From assembly GCA_949126835.1 (NCBI GenBank), contig OX421506.1, positions 25,195,301 through 25,259,300 on the forward strand: 64,000 nt of DNA. Direction: 5' to 3'. The position numbers and the translations under genes were made by a program. This DNA is from Anisus vortex (lineage: Eukaryota > Mollusca > Gastropoda > Planorbidae). Shown in pieces: positions 11,716 to 22,852 of this stretch (position 1 is its first letter; each line of letters begins with the position of its first letter). Under the pieces are notes generated by a model. The model was not told the origin of the DNA, searched no databases, and saw nothing but the letters and a program-made list of their open reading frames with translations.

Positions 11716-13522
11716 GATATATTAGTTTTCCAACCGTAAACGTTGAGCGAACTCGAAGGAAACGTAACTGAGCTTTAAAACTGTGTATTATTATATTTGT
11801 AGCTTGAACTTTCTTGTCTAATGATCGCAACACTGTTCTGTTACAAACGGACCATTGTTTTAGGTCATTGTTTTATCAAATAAATAAGTCTTTAGATAAC
11901 TGAAAACGAAAATAGGCCTGGATCTAACGTGTTGGCACGATATTATACATTTAGTTAGATATTATTTAAATTTAAATTTTAACATATGTGCGAAAGTTAT
12001 ATAATTTACAATTGTGAGAATGCTTTTTAAATTTAAAAAAAATATTTTATAAACTAATAATACTCTGCTTTAATGATTTAATGATATAAAAACTTCTTAA
12101 AATTACTAACATATTCATTTGCAAAAATATATAAATAGGGAACTCACGACTCAGCACCGATCACACCAATAATATACGATTTCGGATTCCATTACCTTAG
12201 CCAGTGCACGTTAATTGTGTGGCGGGTAAATGCCTAGTCTTCATTTCGTAACGCTAAAAAACATGTGTATATTATTGAGAATTCAGTTTAGTCCATCACC
12301 TTCCTTACAAAATGATGTTACTGTAGCTTTGATAAACAAAAATTCAAATGCTATAATGAGAGACAAAAAAAAGGAACGCTATTTTAACCTAGTATATCAA
12401 CGTTAATTTGTACACTGTTATCTCCCTCTAAATGTCTAGCGTGTTAATAAAACACACCAGGTATTTTTAATAAAGTCATACCGAGTCAACCTTAGCAGTA
12501 GCGTAAACCGGTTTTCGAGGTTTGGGGACAAATAGTGCAAAACATGGGTAGTATGTGAATGATTGGGGTAAGGGAGGATGACATTATAATGCAAGTAAGT
12601 GGGACTAGTATTATAAGTTAGGGATAAAGAAATGCACGGTAGGTACGGTAGCAGGCTAATTCTAGATATCCTAAGCCGACCTAAGCTATCGAAAAACTAA
12701 TAATGCTAATAATACAATATAATAATATAATTATCAATAGTAATAAATTTAATATTAGAAGATTTAAAATCTAATTTTATGGAAGTAATATTATTATAAA
12801 CAGGTTAAGTGTAAACTAGCTAAATACCTAATGTAGAATAGGTATGGTGTGATATCTTGTTACGAATGCTCGTACTGAGAAATGAGTATATAACAAGGCA
12901 AAATAATTATAATTAATCTAAAAAATGAAGAATCAAGAAATAATACAGCACTGACACACTAGAAGGTTAGCAAAACTATGACTTTCAACGGGTTTTTTTC
13001 CAATGAAAAGCCATACGTAAAACAATTAGAAACGACATAAAATGTACTTTTAATATTACAATTAACAAAACGAGAATTTAATTTTAAAAAATTCTTGAAA
13101 TGATTTGACAATAAGGGAAACTACTGTATCTCCAATTCAAATATCTATTACATTTTTTAAACACGAGTTACGTCCCCTATATGCATGTCGGTTGAAGGTT
13201 GTTCTTAATTTTACGTTATTAGGACTATAGTTTACAGCACACAAAAGGTATACCTATGCTGTGGTTTACAGTGATCTTAGTATTATAGCCTACTTTTTTT
13301 ATTACAATTTTTATACTTTTAAGATTGCACAATAACAGCTTCAGAAAAATTAATTGCAGGCCATTATCGTAATAGATTCGTTTGATGTCTGCTGTCTGAC
13401 ACCGCAATCTAGGCTAACCTCTCCCATCCACACAACCCTTACACACCTCAAACAATATTTAATAGAGAAACAGTTTATCTTCCAAGTTGGGTAAATTTTA
13501 GTACTCCTTGATTATAATTGAT
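11716..13522. other. Intergenic, no gene recognised
   Basis: AT-rich sequence between the Ig-lectin leader exon and a minisatellite. It should hold the Ig-lectin promoter just above 11715 (minus strand), but no diagnostic core element stands out. A GC-richer patch at about 12490-12660 starts like a DNA-transposon end (agcagtagcgtaaaccgg), but no partner end was found. Open frames here are short and unconvincing. Confidence 0.5.
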
Positions 13523-13658
13523 CAACAAAGACCCTGGCCATCCACAGACACTGGGCCAACAAAGACCCTGGCCATCCACAGACACTGGGCCAACAAAGAC
13601 CCTGGCCATCCACAGACACTGGGCCAACAAAGACCCTGGCCATCCACAGACACTGGGC
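13523..13658. repeat. 34-bp minisatellite, four exact copies
   Basis: A 34-base unit starting caacaaagaccctggccatc repeats four times without change at 13523, 13557, 13591 and 13625. The period is not a multiple of three, and the open frames across it are artefacts of the repeat. It lies about 500 bases upstream of the GIMAP leader exon at 14133. Confidence 0.95.
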
Positions 13659-14132
13659 CAACGCTTTTTCCATTAGCATTTTTACAGCATCCAAAATTAT
13701 CTAACGCTGGCGTTGATCAAGCCATTGACAGCAAAACTTTAATATTAAACTAGAAAGAAGGATAATATTATCAATAAGTAATGCTCTAAGTGGGTGAACA
13801 ATGACGGTAAAAGTGGTTCTGTGTTTAATCTCCATCAAGTATTGAATTGCTTTAGGTCGAGTGTGTAGCGTCTTTCAATTTCTAGGAAAATGGACTGTAG
13901 TATATCGCGCACAGCTGTTTGTTATCGAACAATGAAAACCTGTGTGCTTTTAACTATAGACTCTTGTATTGTATTTTAAAAGAGGTATTTCAGTCATCTG
14001 ATATTTTATAATAACATTCGTTGTCATTTTGACATATTTGTGTACAATTTGTAGTGTGTAAAAGAGTTCTTTAGACTCTCTAGTTTTATCTAAACGGTGA
14101 ATACATTTTGTGAAACAATTTCTCAACGCAAA

Positions 14133-17100
14133 ATGAGTTTGAAAAGATCTACCGGTAACTTGAATGTAAGTTTAAAATAATAATAATAATATGTTCTAAA
14201 TATAGACATTTTAATTAATAGATGGTATTTGTTTGTTCACTCTTCTACATTGCTAGAAAATGATTGTCTGTTACAATATTATTTGATATTCTTAAAGATC
14301 AATGAAGCAGAGCACTTATTAAAAAAAAATGTTTCATTTATTTACAAAAACCTAGTTTGTGTTTGGTCTAGGAACTATGAAGGTTATGTTGTGTTTTTGT
14401 GTGTGTGTGTGTGTTCAATTTCCTCGCATTGCTGTCATAGGCTTTATAATACACCCCGCCTTGACGAGTTGAAGCTCTAACACTCTATTTAGGCTGATAG
14501 TTATTGTTTAATTGTTCTCAAAGAGTCTTATATCACGACAAAATCTTACCTTCGGTTAATAGCGTCTATTCACGATTAATAGAGGGGTCGAAAACCTTTT
14601 GATAGGCCTGATAGTGTGCCAAAGTAAAATTGTTAATTCATTCAGCGTAGTACCAACATTCTAAAAGTCTTTCATTACTTGTAGAGGAGACATTTTATGA
14701 ATCTTCAGCGTGTCATATAAATTCGCTCTTCGTGCCAGCTTTGGCACACTTGCCGTAGGTTGCCCATCACTGGGCTAGAAGAACTGCAAACCTGCATGAA
14801 GTCAATAGAGCTAGAAAAATATTGTTAAGATTTGTTCTTATTCAATATTCAGATGATTTCTTTAAAAAAAAAGTCTTTTATAAGCTAAAGATATTAAATG
14901 GTACAAAATAGTCGTACTGTAGCATGTGACTGACTAAATCCTCTCCATGCCGGCTAGCACATGAAGCGAATGCCAAAGATCTCCATTTATCTCGTTCTGT
15001 TGCAGCTCGCGAAGCTGCTTCTCGAGCATCTAATCTTCAAGTCCCTTGTAGCATAGAGACTATGTCTATAGAATGAGACAGGGCGAGAGATTTATGCTTA
15101 AAAGAATGCACATTATTAGACAGAAATTGAGCAAGAGAATTATGATGTATGAATTGCAAGTGATGTTACTTTGGTGATGTTAATAAACTGTTAGATTTGG
15201 CTTGACTCGTTAAACGGGAAGGAAGTGACATAGTAGATAGCTTATTAGTATTAGCCAGTTGAATGATATTGTCAATTGTGTTGCGTAACTGGTTGATATA
15301 ATACATAAAAAATATTTGAAGTACAATTCTATAAATAAAAGTTTGAGAATTAGAGGTTATAGTTATTTCAGAGTCAAGTTCTTTTTAGTGTTGCCCAAGC
15401 CTTATAGAGTCTGAGCCGGATAGATGAAGATTGACTGAGCACTAGAATGCAATATAAGCCAATATATATATATATATATACAAGTCGTATCACGTACATT
15501 CAAAATTTAATTGTCTTTGACAGTTTACAGATGAAACACAGGAAACAGATGACGAAAGCCTTACATACTCGCCAAGTAGAAAAGTAAAATATACAATTTA
15601 TTATTTATCTTATGGCATGATTTATATTTTTATGTAACATATCAGGGGCTATTTAACATTTTTTATAATTAGGCCGTATGAAGAATTTGATTTAAAAAAT
15701 ACGGAATATATGTTTTAAAAACGTATCTACATTATTTATACACAGAAGCTTTAATTATAAGGAGACAACAATAAAAGGCTACACAGACCATGTTGTGGTA
15801 CTCAGGCCTCCTGTTGCACACTCCTACTTCAAATTATATTTATCTACTTATGCATAGACATTGGCTAAAAGAAAACAATTGAATAGTGAAGTAAATTATA
15901 TTTAAATAGATTCTTATAAATACTTAATGAAGTTCATCCTTTTTTTTCCAAGATAAAGCTTGACATATTTAATTTAGGTCAACTATCTAGTTTTGCATAT
16001 ATCTATAAACAACAGTGCTTGAACAAACAAGAAAAGGGGTTGAATATGAGTTGAATTATTTTAAATAATGTTTTGTATTTGTTTCAATTGAATTACCTTC
16101 AAAAATGTAACAAATGTTTTTCTTTTCATTATGTAAAAAGTAGCAATTAAACATATTTTGAATTACAAGTTAAAGAAATGTTTATTTAACTGTTATTGTT
16201 TATTATATACTAAATACATCGACTTTATAACTGTTTTATTCTGCAGAAGATAATTGTACACTTTGACTTACTTCTGGTTGGTAAATGCGGTCACGGCAAA
16301 AGTCACACTGGAAACACTATCCTAGGCAGACCAGTTTTTAAGGTATCGGCATCTATGTCTTCCGTAACGTCAGAAGTAGAGTACGAGGTCTGCGCCTATA
16401 AGAACTATGTCATCAAGGTCGTAGACACGCCTGGTGTTGCGGACACTGCAGAAATCGACAACCCGGTAAGGGCCTCACAGATCGTCATTGAGCAAATGAC
16501 GGACGCTGTGACTTTAAATCCTGAAGGCTACCACGCTTTTCTGCTTTTGGTGAAACTTGGTGGGCGATTTACTAAAGAAGAGCAGGACTGCATACGGATT
16601 CTGAAGCATATCTTTGGGGAGGACTTTGTTAAAAACTATTGCATTCTGATTGTGACTGGTGGCGATCAGTTTTATAAGCAAAACAATGGTATCAGTTTTA
16701 AGAAGTGGAGAAAGAATCAAAAAGGCGTATTCAAAAGTCTTGTTGATGAATGTAATGACAGGGTTGTTTTATTTGATAATAAGACGCAAGATCTAAACAG
16801 CAGAGACAGGCAGTTGATAAAGCTTTTTAAGTGTTTGAGCAAGCTACCGAATAAAGGCGAGCGATATAAAGATCATCATTTTCAACAAGCAGATATAAGT
16901 CGTAAAAAACTCATCAAAGAAACGAGAGATGTTTTTATTTCTAATGATTTAAACGAAATAAGCTTAATTCTTCAGAAAATTTCTCCAATTCCGACATTCG
17001 ATGAAGAGAAACGAGAAAAAAAGATAGGTCACTTGATGGCTCGGACCGATTATTTAATTTGCCAACTTAAAGAAGACAAAGATATGGGAGAAAATAAAGA

Positions 17101-17860
17101 AACAGTGATAAATTTGATATCTGATATTCAAAGCTCCATCCAACAGTTTCAAAACGATATGAATCGGCTGATAACGAAAGAGAAAGAGATTGATTGTAAA
17201 ATGGATACAGAGGCAAAGAACATATCAGATACAATGGCAAAATACATAGCAATGCGAGATTCAGTTAAACAAGTTGTAGAAATGGCTGAAAGTCAAATAA
17301 GGAGCTTAAATGAACAAAAAACTAAACTGAGAAAACAATGTGAATCCGAAATTGAAAAGCTTCAGTTAGAAAACAAGGAAAGAAGAGAAACTATTAAAAC
17401 AACAATAAACGCAAAAGCTAAGGATTTTGACAACAGAATTAGAGAAACACTGGACAATCACGAGGAAAGAAGGATTCTGGAGAGGCAGAAAGAAGCATGC
17501 TTGAAGGATTTGTCCAAAGCATTGGACGCGATCGATAGATTGGCTATTTTGAAAAGGTTAGAATTCGATGGAAAAATCTATCAATGCAAAAAAGAAAAGA
17601 AAGAGATGAAAGCTAAAATAAAAGCAGAGAAAGAAAAGGAAGGGGCGATGAAAGATTTAGTGGCTGAGCAGTTTGGAGGAGATGATGGGGTGAAAATGAG
17701 ACACATTGTGCGTGAAGATATGCAATTGAGGACGGCCAAGAGAGATTTAGAGCAAGAGCTCCAAAATAAAGTGGAGACAAATAGAATGTTGTATACTTCC
17801 ATGAAAGAGAAAACCATTAGGGCAGTGAAAGAAAAAGTAAAGCCTTGTCGTATAATGTAA
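14133..17860 (+). CDS. AIG1/GIMAP-family GTPase with long coiled coil and CRIM C-terminus
   Basis: Three exons: 14133-14165 (MSLKRSTGNLN, donor GTAAGT), 15524-15583 (20 codons, acceptor gacag, donor GTAAAA) and 16247-17860 (acceptor ctgcag). All junctions are phase 0, giving 568 residues. The G domain has a P-loop at about 43-50 (GKCGHGKS), G3 DTPG at 91-94, and the AIG1 conserved box around LVKLGGRFTKEEQD. TGGD at 168-171 is in the G4 position, and VVLFDNKT lies at about 204-211. From about 290 to 557 it is a charged, heptad-rich coiled coil. The last four residues are CRIM, a possible CaaX-type prenylation box. Family knowledge: GIMAPs are membrane-linked, immune-associated GTPases that oligomerise through the G domain. 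The first two exons are very short and would be missed by ORF calling. No breaks are seen. Confidence 0.92.
14570..14775. mobile_element. Relic hAT end within intron 1
   Basis: The right end, read on the minus strand, begins CAGTGATGGGCAACCTACGG and continues into GTGTGCCAAAGCTGGCACG, a very common hAT terminal signature. A GTGTGCCAAAG phrase near 14614 may be the remains of the other arm. No clear target duplication is seen. Confidence 0.45.
15461..15480. repeat. Short (TA)n tract in intron 1
   Basis: About 20 bases of alternating TA some 40 bases before exon 2 of the GIMAP gene. Confidence 0.8.
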
Positions 17861-18029
17861 TGTAAAAAAAAAATAGTGTATACTTTTTGGGCTTATAGCA
17901 GAAATGTGCATTATTTTTTTTTGACCCTAATGGCATTTTATTAATTCCACTAATTGTGTCAAACATTCAGAAAAATGTAGTTAATTTATTAATGCAATAA
18001 TAAAATACATGTAAGAACGTTTGTTCTTA

Positions 18030-18175
18030 AATTAAACTCCAGAAAAGCCAAATGTGATTTCAAGAAAGAGAACCACGTGGAAACTAAGAGTATTCGTAGG
18101 GTGTATACATCCATTAAAAATAAAACCATTATGTTTTTTAAATAAAATGTAAAGGTTTGTCGTATATAGTAAGAC
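18030..18175 (+). pseudogene. Relic duplicate of the GIMAP C-terminal coding end
   Basis: This stretch, 170 bases past the stop codon, aligns to about 17740-17870 of the upstream gene. Shared pieces are 'gtggagac/gtggaaac', 'tgtatac(t)tccat(g/t)aaa', 'aaaaccatta', and 'taaag(c/g)(c/t)ttgtcgtat'. Stops and gaps interrupt it, so it is a degenerate fragment of a duplicated last exon rather than coding sequence. Confidence 0.7.
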
Positions 18176-18524
18176 AAAGATTTTCTTTAGGTCTAAAGAA
18201 GATGCATGCTAAAATTTTGTTGTTGGACCTTATTTGATACAATGAAAGGGGCTAAAGATTCTGATATTGAAATTACTAATACTTAAAAAAAAAATATGTT
18301 ACAAGCTCTGTTAAAGACACAATAATAGACTTAGAGGGTCGTTGGTGGCCCGTGTGCCGTCTGTGGCACGACCCTGACCTATGTTGACGTAGATATATTG
18401 GTTGCTTGGTAAGACAGTCGCGTTTCAAATTCAGCTAGAAAAGCCCTATACTGCTCTTTATAAAGCAAATCTTTAAACTTTTAATATAAATATCACTTGA
18501 CTTTGTGGGTAGTTCGTTGGAGTA

Positions 18525-18960
18525 CCGTTATCTTACGGACACTCCTTCTATACAGCATATTTTAGCGTACTAAGCTTATTTACGCATTGCGTCTAGCTTT
18601 GCATTTTTATTAAGGTTTAAAATAATGTTTGTTGTTGGGTTTCCTTATATGTTTATATAAACACATTCCGTGACACAATGCTTCTTATACATTATCTATT
18701 TGTTCTTTTATATCGATTAAGAAAATGGGTTCTTTTATTTTTAAACTTATTTGAGTCTTTCAATAGATTATTGCTGTGTTGTATTTCTAATCTTATCTTA
18801 TACATTACAGACGCTCATCAGTGTTTCTAGGTTTAGTGATTTAACTATTGGTGTTACTCTTGTCAGTTGTGAGTAATCTTCAGTAATGAACCTTGCAGCT
18901 AAAAATGTAATGCTTTATCTATTATTGCTACTTTTATCTTTGCTCTTTTATCTTTATCTT
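18525..18960 (-). mobile_element. LINE 3' fragment (Jockey/CR1-like family, rearranged)
   Basis: Several blocks match the minus-strand LINE at 53507-54589: 'gcatttttattaa', the 'acattacagacgctc' 3' end, and 'gtgtttctaggtttagtgattt...tggtgttactcttgtca'. Their order is scrambled and stops are frequent. It is an old, partial insertion. Confidence 0.7.
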
Positions 18961-19014
18961 TATATTATGTGTTCTAGTTATTCTTTATCATCGGCTCTAT
19001 CATCATCATCGTAA

Positions 19015-19640
19015 AGTGCCATTTTTCTGCATCTCTTTCCCTCCACCTTTCCAGTTATTATGATGTTTTCGATTTTTTCTAATATGTTGCATACTAACGT
19101 TGATTTCCTCTTCATGATCTTCACAATTAATTATTTATTAGCATTTGACATTTTGAGCACCTCCACATTAGAAATTTTCTCTTGTTCATGCCACTCGTTG
19201 TATTCTTCTACAAAACCACATCTCTGCACTTTCCAAATATTCAGTTATTTTTGTGTTCATTACCCATTCCTCGCAGATATATAATAAATTGGCTCTTTGT
19301 AACACTTTAGTACTTTTTTTCTTGTCTCTATCACTACCGATTTGATTGTTACTAATTATTAATAAGTTTTTCATTTTCGTGAAGGCACTCTTAGCTATGG
19401 CGATTCTAGCTTTGATTTCTGTCTCACAGCGCCCATCTGATGTAATAAGCGTCCCAAAATATTTGACTTTATCTACTTGCTTTAATTCACTGTTGATGAT
19501 ATTTACTTTGCATACAGGGTTGGTAGCCTTCTTTGGTATAACAAGAGTTTCCGTTTTTTTAAAAATAATATTCAGATCCAAGCCCTTATTTTTACTTTCT
19601 CCTACTATCAGGTCTGACAATCTTTGCAGGGCTATAAGTA
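19015..19640 (-). mobile_element. LINE reverse-transcriptase C-terminal fragment (RTE/CFDP2-like)
   Basis: The minus-strand frame 19620-19186 carries features of the RT thumb and connector of endonuclease-reverse-transcriptase LINEs: VDKVKYFGTLITSDGRC, EIKARIAIAKSAF, MKNLL, and EMWFCRRIQRV. The reading continues after one or more stops to about 19015 (VEVLKMSNANK ... GKVEGKRCRKM). The catalytic domain is missing and the copy is dead. It is related to the piece at 25083-25530, which covers a more C-terminal part in the other orientation. Confidence 0.8.
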
Positions 19641-19899
19641 ATAAATATGATACAAATATTAAAACAGTATTCTTTGATTTTTATTATAAATTATGTGTGA
19701 ATGTGTTTCAATGTAGTACTGTATTACTGATTTTATTGTAAATGTTATACACACCTCTTTAATATATGTATAATGTTTAATGTATAATAGTAACCTAAGC
19801 CATCAGTTTTAGACTCTTAAAAAGTTGCAAAAGATAACAACAAAAAACATGTTAATTTGTAAGATGGTCGTACTAATTGTTATGGCGTTGAAGTATGGG

Positions 19900-20010
19900 T
19901 CATGGTAAGTAGTGAAGAACACAATCTTTAGCAGGCTTATGCATAACACAAACGAATATAAAGGATTTATTTTGTTTTAAAGTGGTTCTTAATATTCGTT
20001 TAATTTTTGA
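19900..20010 (-). repeat. Ghost of Ig-lectin downstream flank
   Basis: About 100 bases around 'gcataacacaaacgaatataaa' and 'gtggttcttaatattcgtttaattttt' align with 5905-6005 and 9420-9530, the sequences immediately downstream of the two Ig-lectin stop codons. No lectin coding sequence follows at 20010-20248. It looks like the remains of a third copy or a translocated flank. Confidence 0.6.
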
Positions 20011-20248
20011 CATTTTAGAATTGGTACACCCATATGTAACCGTTATCGTACTGATTACTATGACAACTCTAATTTCAATGATGTTCTACTTCCAAATTGA
20101 GCTTCTCTGAAATTCAATTAGATCTCACTGCCAAATAACCAAAGAAACCCATGAAAATGCCTGCAAGTATAGATCTAGTTTAAAAAAATCAGTTGCTGGA
20201 AAAACGTGTGTGTAGAGTCAGTTGACAAAATGCTCGCATAATAAAGTG

Positions 20249-22844
20249 CAGTGTCGTACCGATGGGGGGTGCAGACGCACCGGGTGACACCCACTCAGGG
20301 GGTGACACCCGAATGAAAAAAAGAATATTTAAAAAAAAACGATAATTTTACAGAGCACGCACTGCTGGTCGAGTCCGATAACAGAACAGATGGCAGATCA
20401 TCCGGTAAATGGTGGCCAAGGATCATCAAAAGACGATTCTCACTCTGCAATAGATACTGATTCTTCCCATGCTAGCAGCATGCATTCTTTAGAAGAGCAA
20501 ATAGTGCAGAAAACGGAAGAGGATGACGTGAAAACACAAGTAATATGCCTGGGTGATGTGGAAAAAAAGAAGTTGATGCTAATAATGTTGATTCGAAACA
20601 AGATAAGGCTAATATCATTATTTTTTACGTTAAAGAAGAAAATAGGAATACTCTATCAGATGCGTCTTACTGGAATAAACCAGTTTCAGATCATTGTTGG
20701 GTTGAAAAAAATAAAAGAGGGAGCTCTTTGTTTCAGTGTTCTGACAAGACAATATGCAAAAACTAAAGGAGATGTGCGCCAGCTAACAAAACAATGGTTC
20801 TACAAAGCAATGCCCAATGGTGAGAAAATAATGCGTTCATTGATGGTTTACTCACTTGTCAGTGAGAAATCATACTCTTTTTGCTGCAGATTGTTTGCTG
20901 TTGATGTTACCGAAACAACATCAAAATTTGTTACTGGGTTTGAAAAGTGGTGGAAACTGAGTCCAAAACTACAAAATCATGAGACATCTGAAGAGCACCT
21001 ATGTTGCCATGAAAAATGAAAAACATTGGCAGCAGGACTTAATCTACATAAAACAATTGATGCCGAAAGTACCCGGTATTGCCTTTAATGGATAGGGAGA
21101 AGAAAAAATTTGCTAGATATTACATTGTTTCTTGCGAAGCAAAATCTGGCATTTCGTGGCCACAACGAAGACGAATCCTCGTTGAATAAAGTAAACTTTC
21201 TTGAGATGGTTGAGATGCTTTCCAAATATGACCCAGTTCTTAAAGAGCACATAATGAGACTTAAGATAAGTATATCTAGGCTACAGGGAAAGCATCTGTA
21301 CCTTATCTTTCACCAAAAATTCAAAATGAATTTATAAATGTACTGGCCAACCAAGCAAAGAAAAATATCTTTTTATGGATATAAAAGCCGCAAGGTATTT
21401 TGGAATTATGTTTGACAGCACACCTGATATATCACACACTGACCAAATGTCTGAATTGATCAGATATGTAAAAATCCACAACGGCAAATTTGAAGTGAGA
21501 AGTGTTTCTTGGATTTTTTCCTCTAAGGGGTATAAAAGCTGACGACCTCAGTTCTGACATACTTAAAAATCTAAAAGTAACGGACTTGATATAATGATGT
21601 GCAGAGCTCAAGCTTAGGACAATGCTGCCACAATTTCTGGAATCTATGGAGGTGTTCAAGCCATTTTGAAAAGAAAGAACAAGAAAGCTATTTTTCATGG
21701 ATTTGTGGGCCAATCCCTTAACTTGTGTGGTCAACACTCTTTTGCCGAAAATGCTTCATGTATAACATTTTTTGGTACCCTTGAGAGAATGTTTTCCTTT
21801 TTTGCTGCTTCCACTCATCTGCTCATCGATTGGATGTTTTAATTGAATACTCTGGGGTGTCGTTGAAAGGGTTGTCTACAACAGGTTTGAACGCTCATCA
21901 TGTTGCTGTTAAACCACTGAAAGATAAGTTTGATAAGTTTAGTGGAGCATGCTTTTGAACAAGCACTTATAAAATCAGAGCAACACGGGATTTCGGTAGA
22001 GAGAAGATTAAGATTCAAGAAGAGAATGGCAGGGGGAAAATTAAGAGATGCTGGAATTTCTATGCCAGAAGAAAGCAGTAGGGAAAATGCTATAGTGTAT
22101 ACATCGCTTTCATTCGGACCTCCAGATCAGATCAACAGCATTTAAGGAAGTTGCAGATATGTTTGAGGCTGTCCAGCCCAAGAGTCTACTGTCAGTGAGT
22201 GAAGAAGAGTTATTGGTGTCCATTCCCAAACTAACCTCTTTCTACGAAGATGAGCTCTTAACAGAAATACCACGGATTAGATGACACCTAAAAGCAGCTG
22301 ATATTGACCTAAAAAAAAGCCATGGACTGGACAGTATTAGATATTTTGAAATTCATAGCTAAATGGGACTTCATATAATCTCTTCCAACACTCTCTCTAG
22401 GTCTTCAATAATATCTAACGGTATTTGTGTCAGTGGCTTCATGTGAACGGAGCTTTTCAAAACTAAAGCTTATAAAAAGTATTTACAGCTCCACCTTGAG
22501 ACAATCAAGACTTTGTGATCTGGCTACGTTATCGATTGAAAGGGATACTGTGAATGATATAGATTTTGATGAGAAGATTGACAAGTTTGCCGTTTCAAAG
22601 AGCAGGAAAGGAAAAATTTAAATAAAATATTTTGTATGTAAAAATAACTAACCGTACGGTTGTTTCAGTTTATTGCTTTTACTTTCTAATATTATTATAT
22701 TAATGTTGTTATTGTTTTCGTCATATGTGAAATGTAGGCTTGTTTTAAGGAGACCAACAACTATGGTGAGAGTCGTGGGCGGGGGGGGGGGGTGAAACCC
22801 AAAGTTTACCGCACCGGGTGACACTAGCCCTCGGTACGCTACTG
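20249..22844 (+). mobile_element. hAT DNA transposon with perfect 8-bp TSD
   Basis: The left end starts CAGTGTCGTACCGATGGG; the right end read in reverse starts CAGTAGCGTACCGAGGG. Both share a subterminal CACCGGGTGACAC block. The 8 bases before (20241-20248) and after (22845-22852) are both ataaagtg. Pieces of a hAT transposase fill the interior on the plus strand. This intact duplication points to an insertion that is not very old, although the gene is broken. Confidence 0.95.
20390..22621 (+). pseudogene. Broken hAT transposase (zf-TTF, DUF4371, dimerisation domain)
   Basis: 20390-21019 encodes an acidic leader and then a TTF-type zinc-finger region (NGEKIMRSLMVYS, FCCRLF, FVTGFEKWWKLSPKL), as in ZMYM1-like transposases. 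21110-21337 continues with FLAKQNLAFRGHNEDESS, the start of DUF4371. About 21380-21480 keeps AARYFGIMFDSTPDISH. 22427-22621 keeps the C-terminal dimerisation block (VASCERSFSKLKLIKS, then RLCDLATLSIERD). Several frameshifts and stops separate them, so the copy cannot make an active enzyme. All are in the order expected for one ancestral gene within the TIRs at 20249-22844. Confidence 0.88.
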
Positions 22845-22852
22845 ATAAAGTG

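Noticed and set aside
12490..12660. DNA transposon from a CAGTAGCGTA-like start
   Set aside because: No second terminus or target duplication found.
13512..13753. Open frames on both strands across 13.5-13.75 kb
   Set aside because: Produced by the 34-bp minisatellite.
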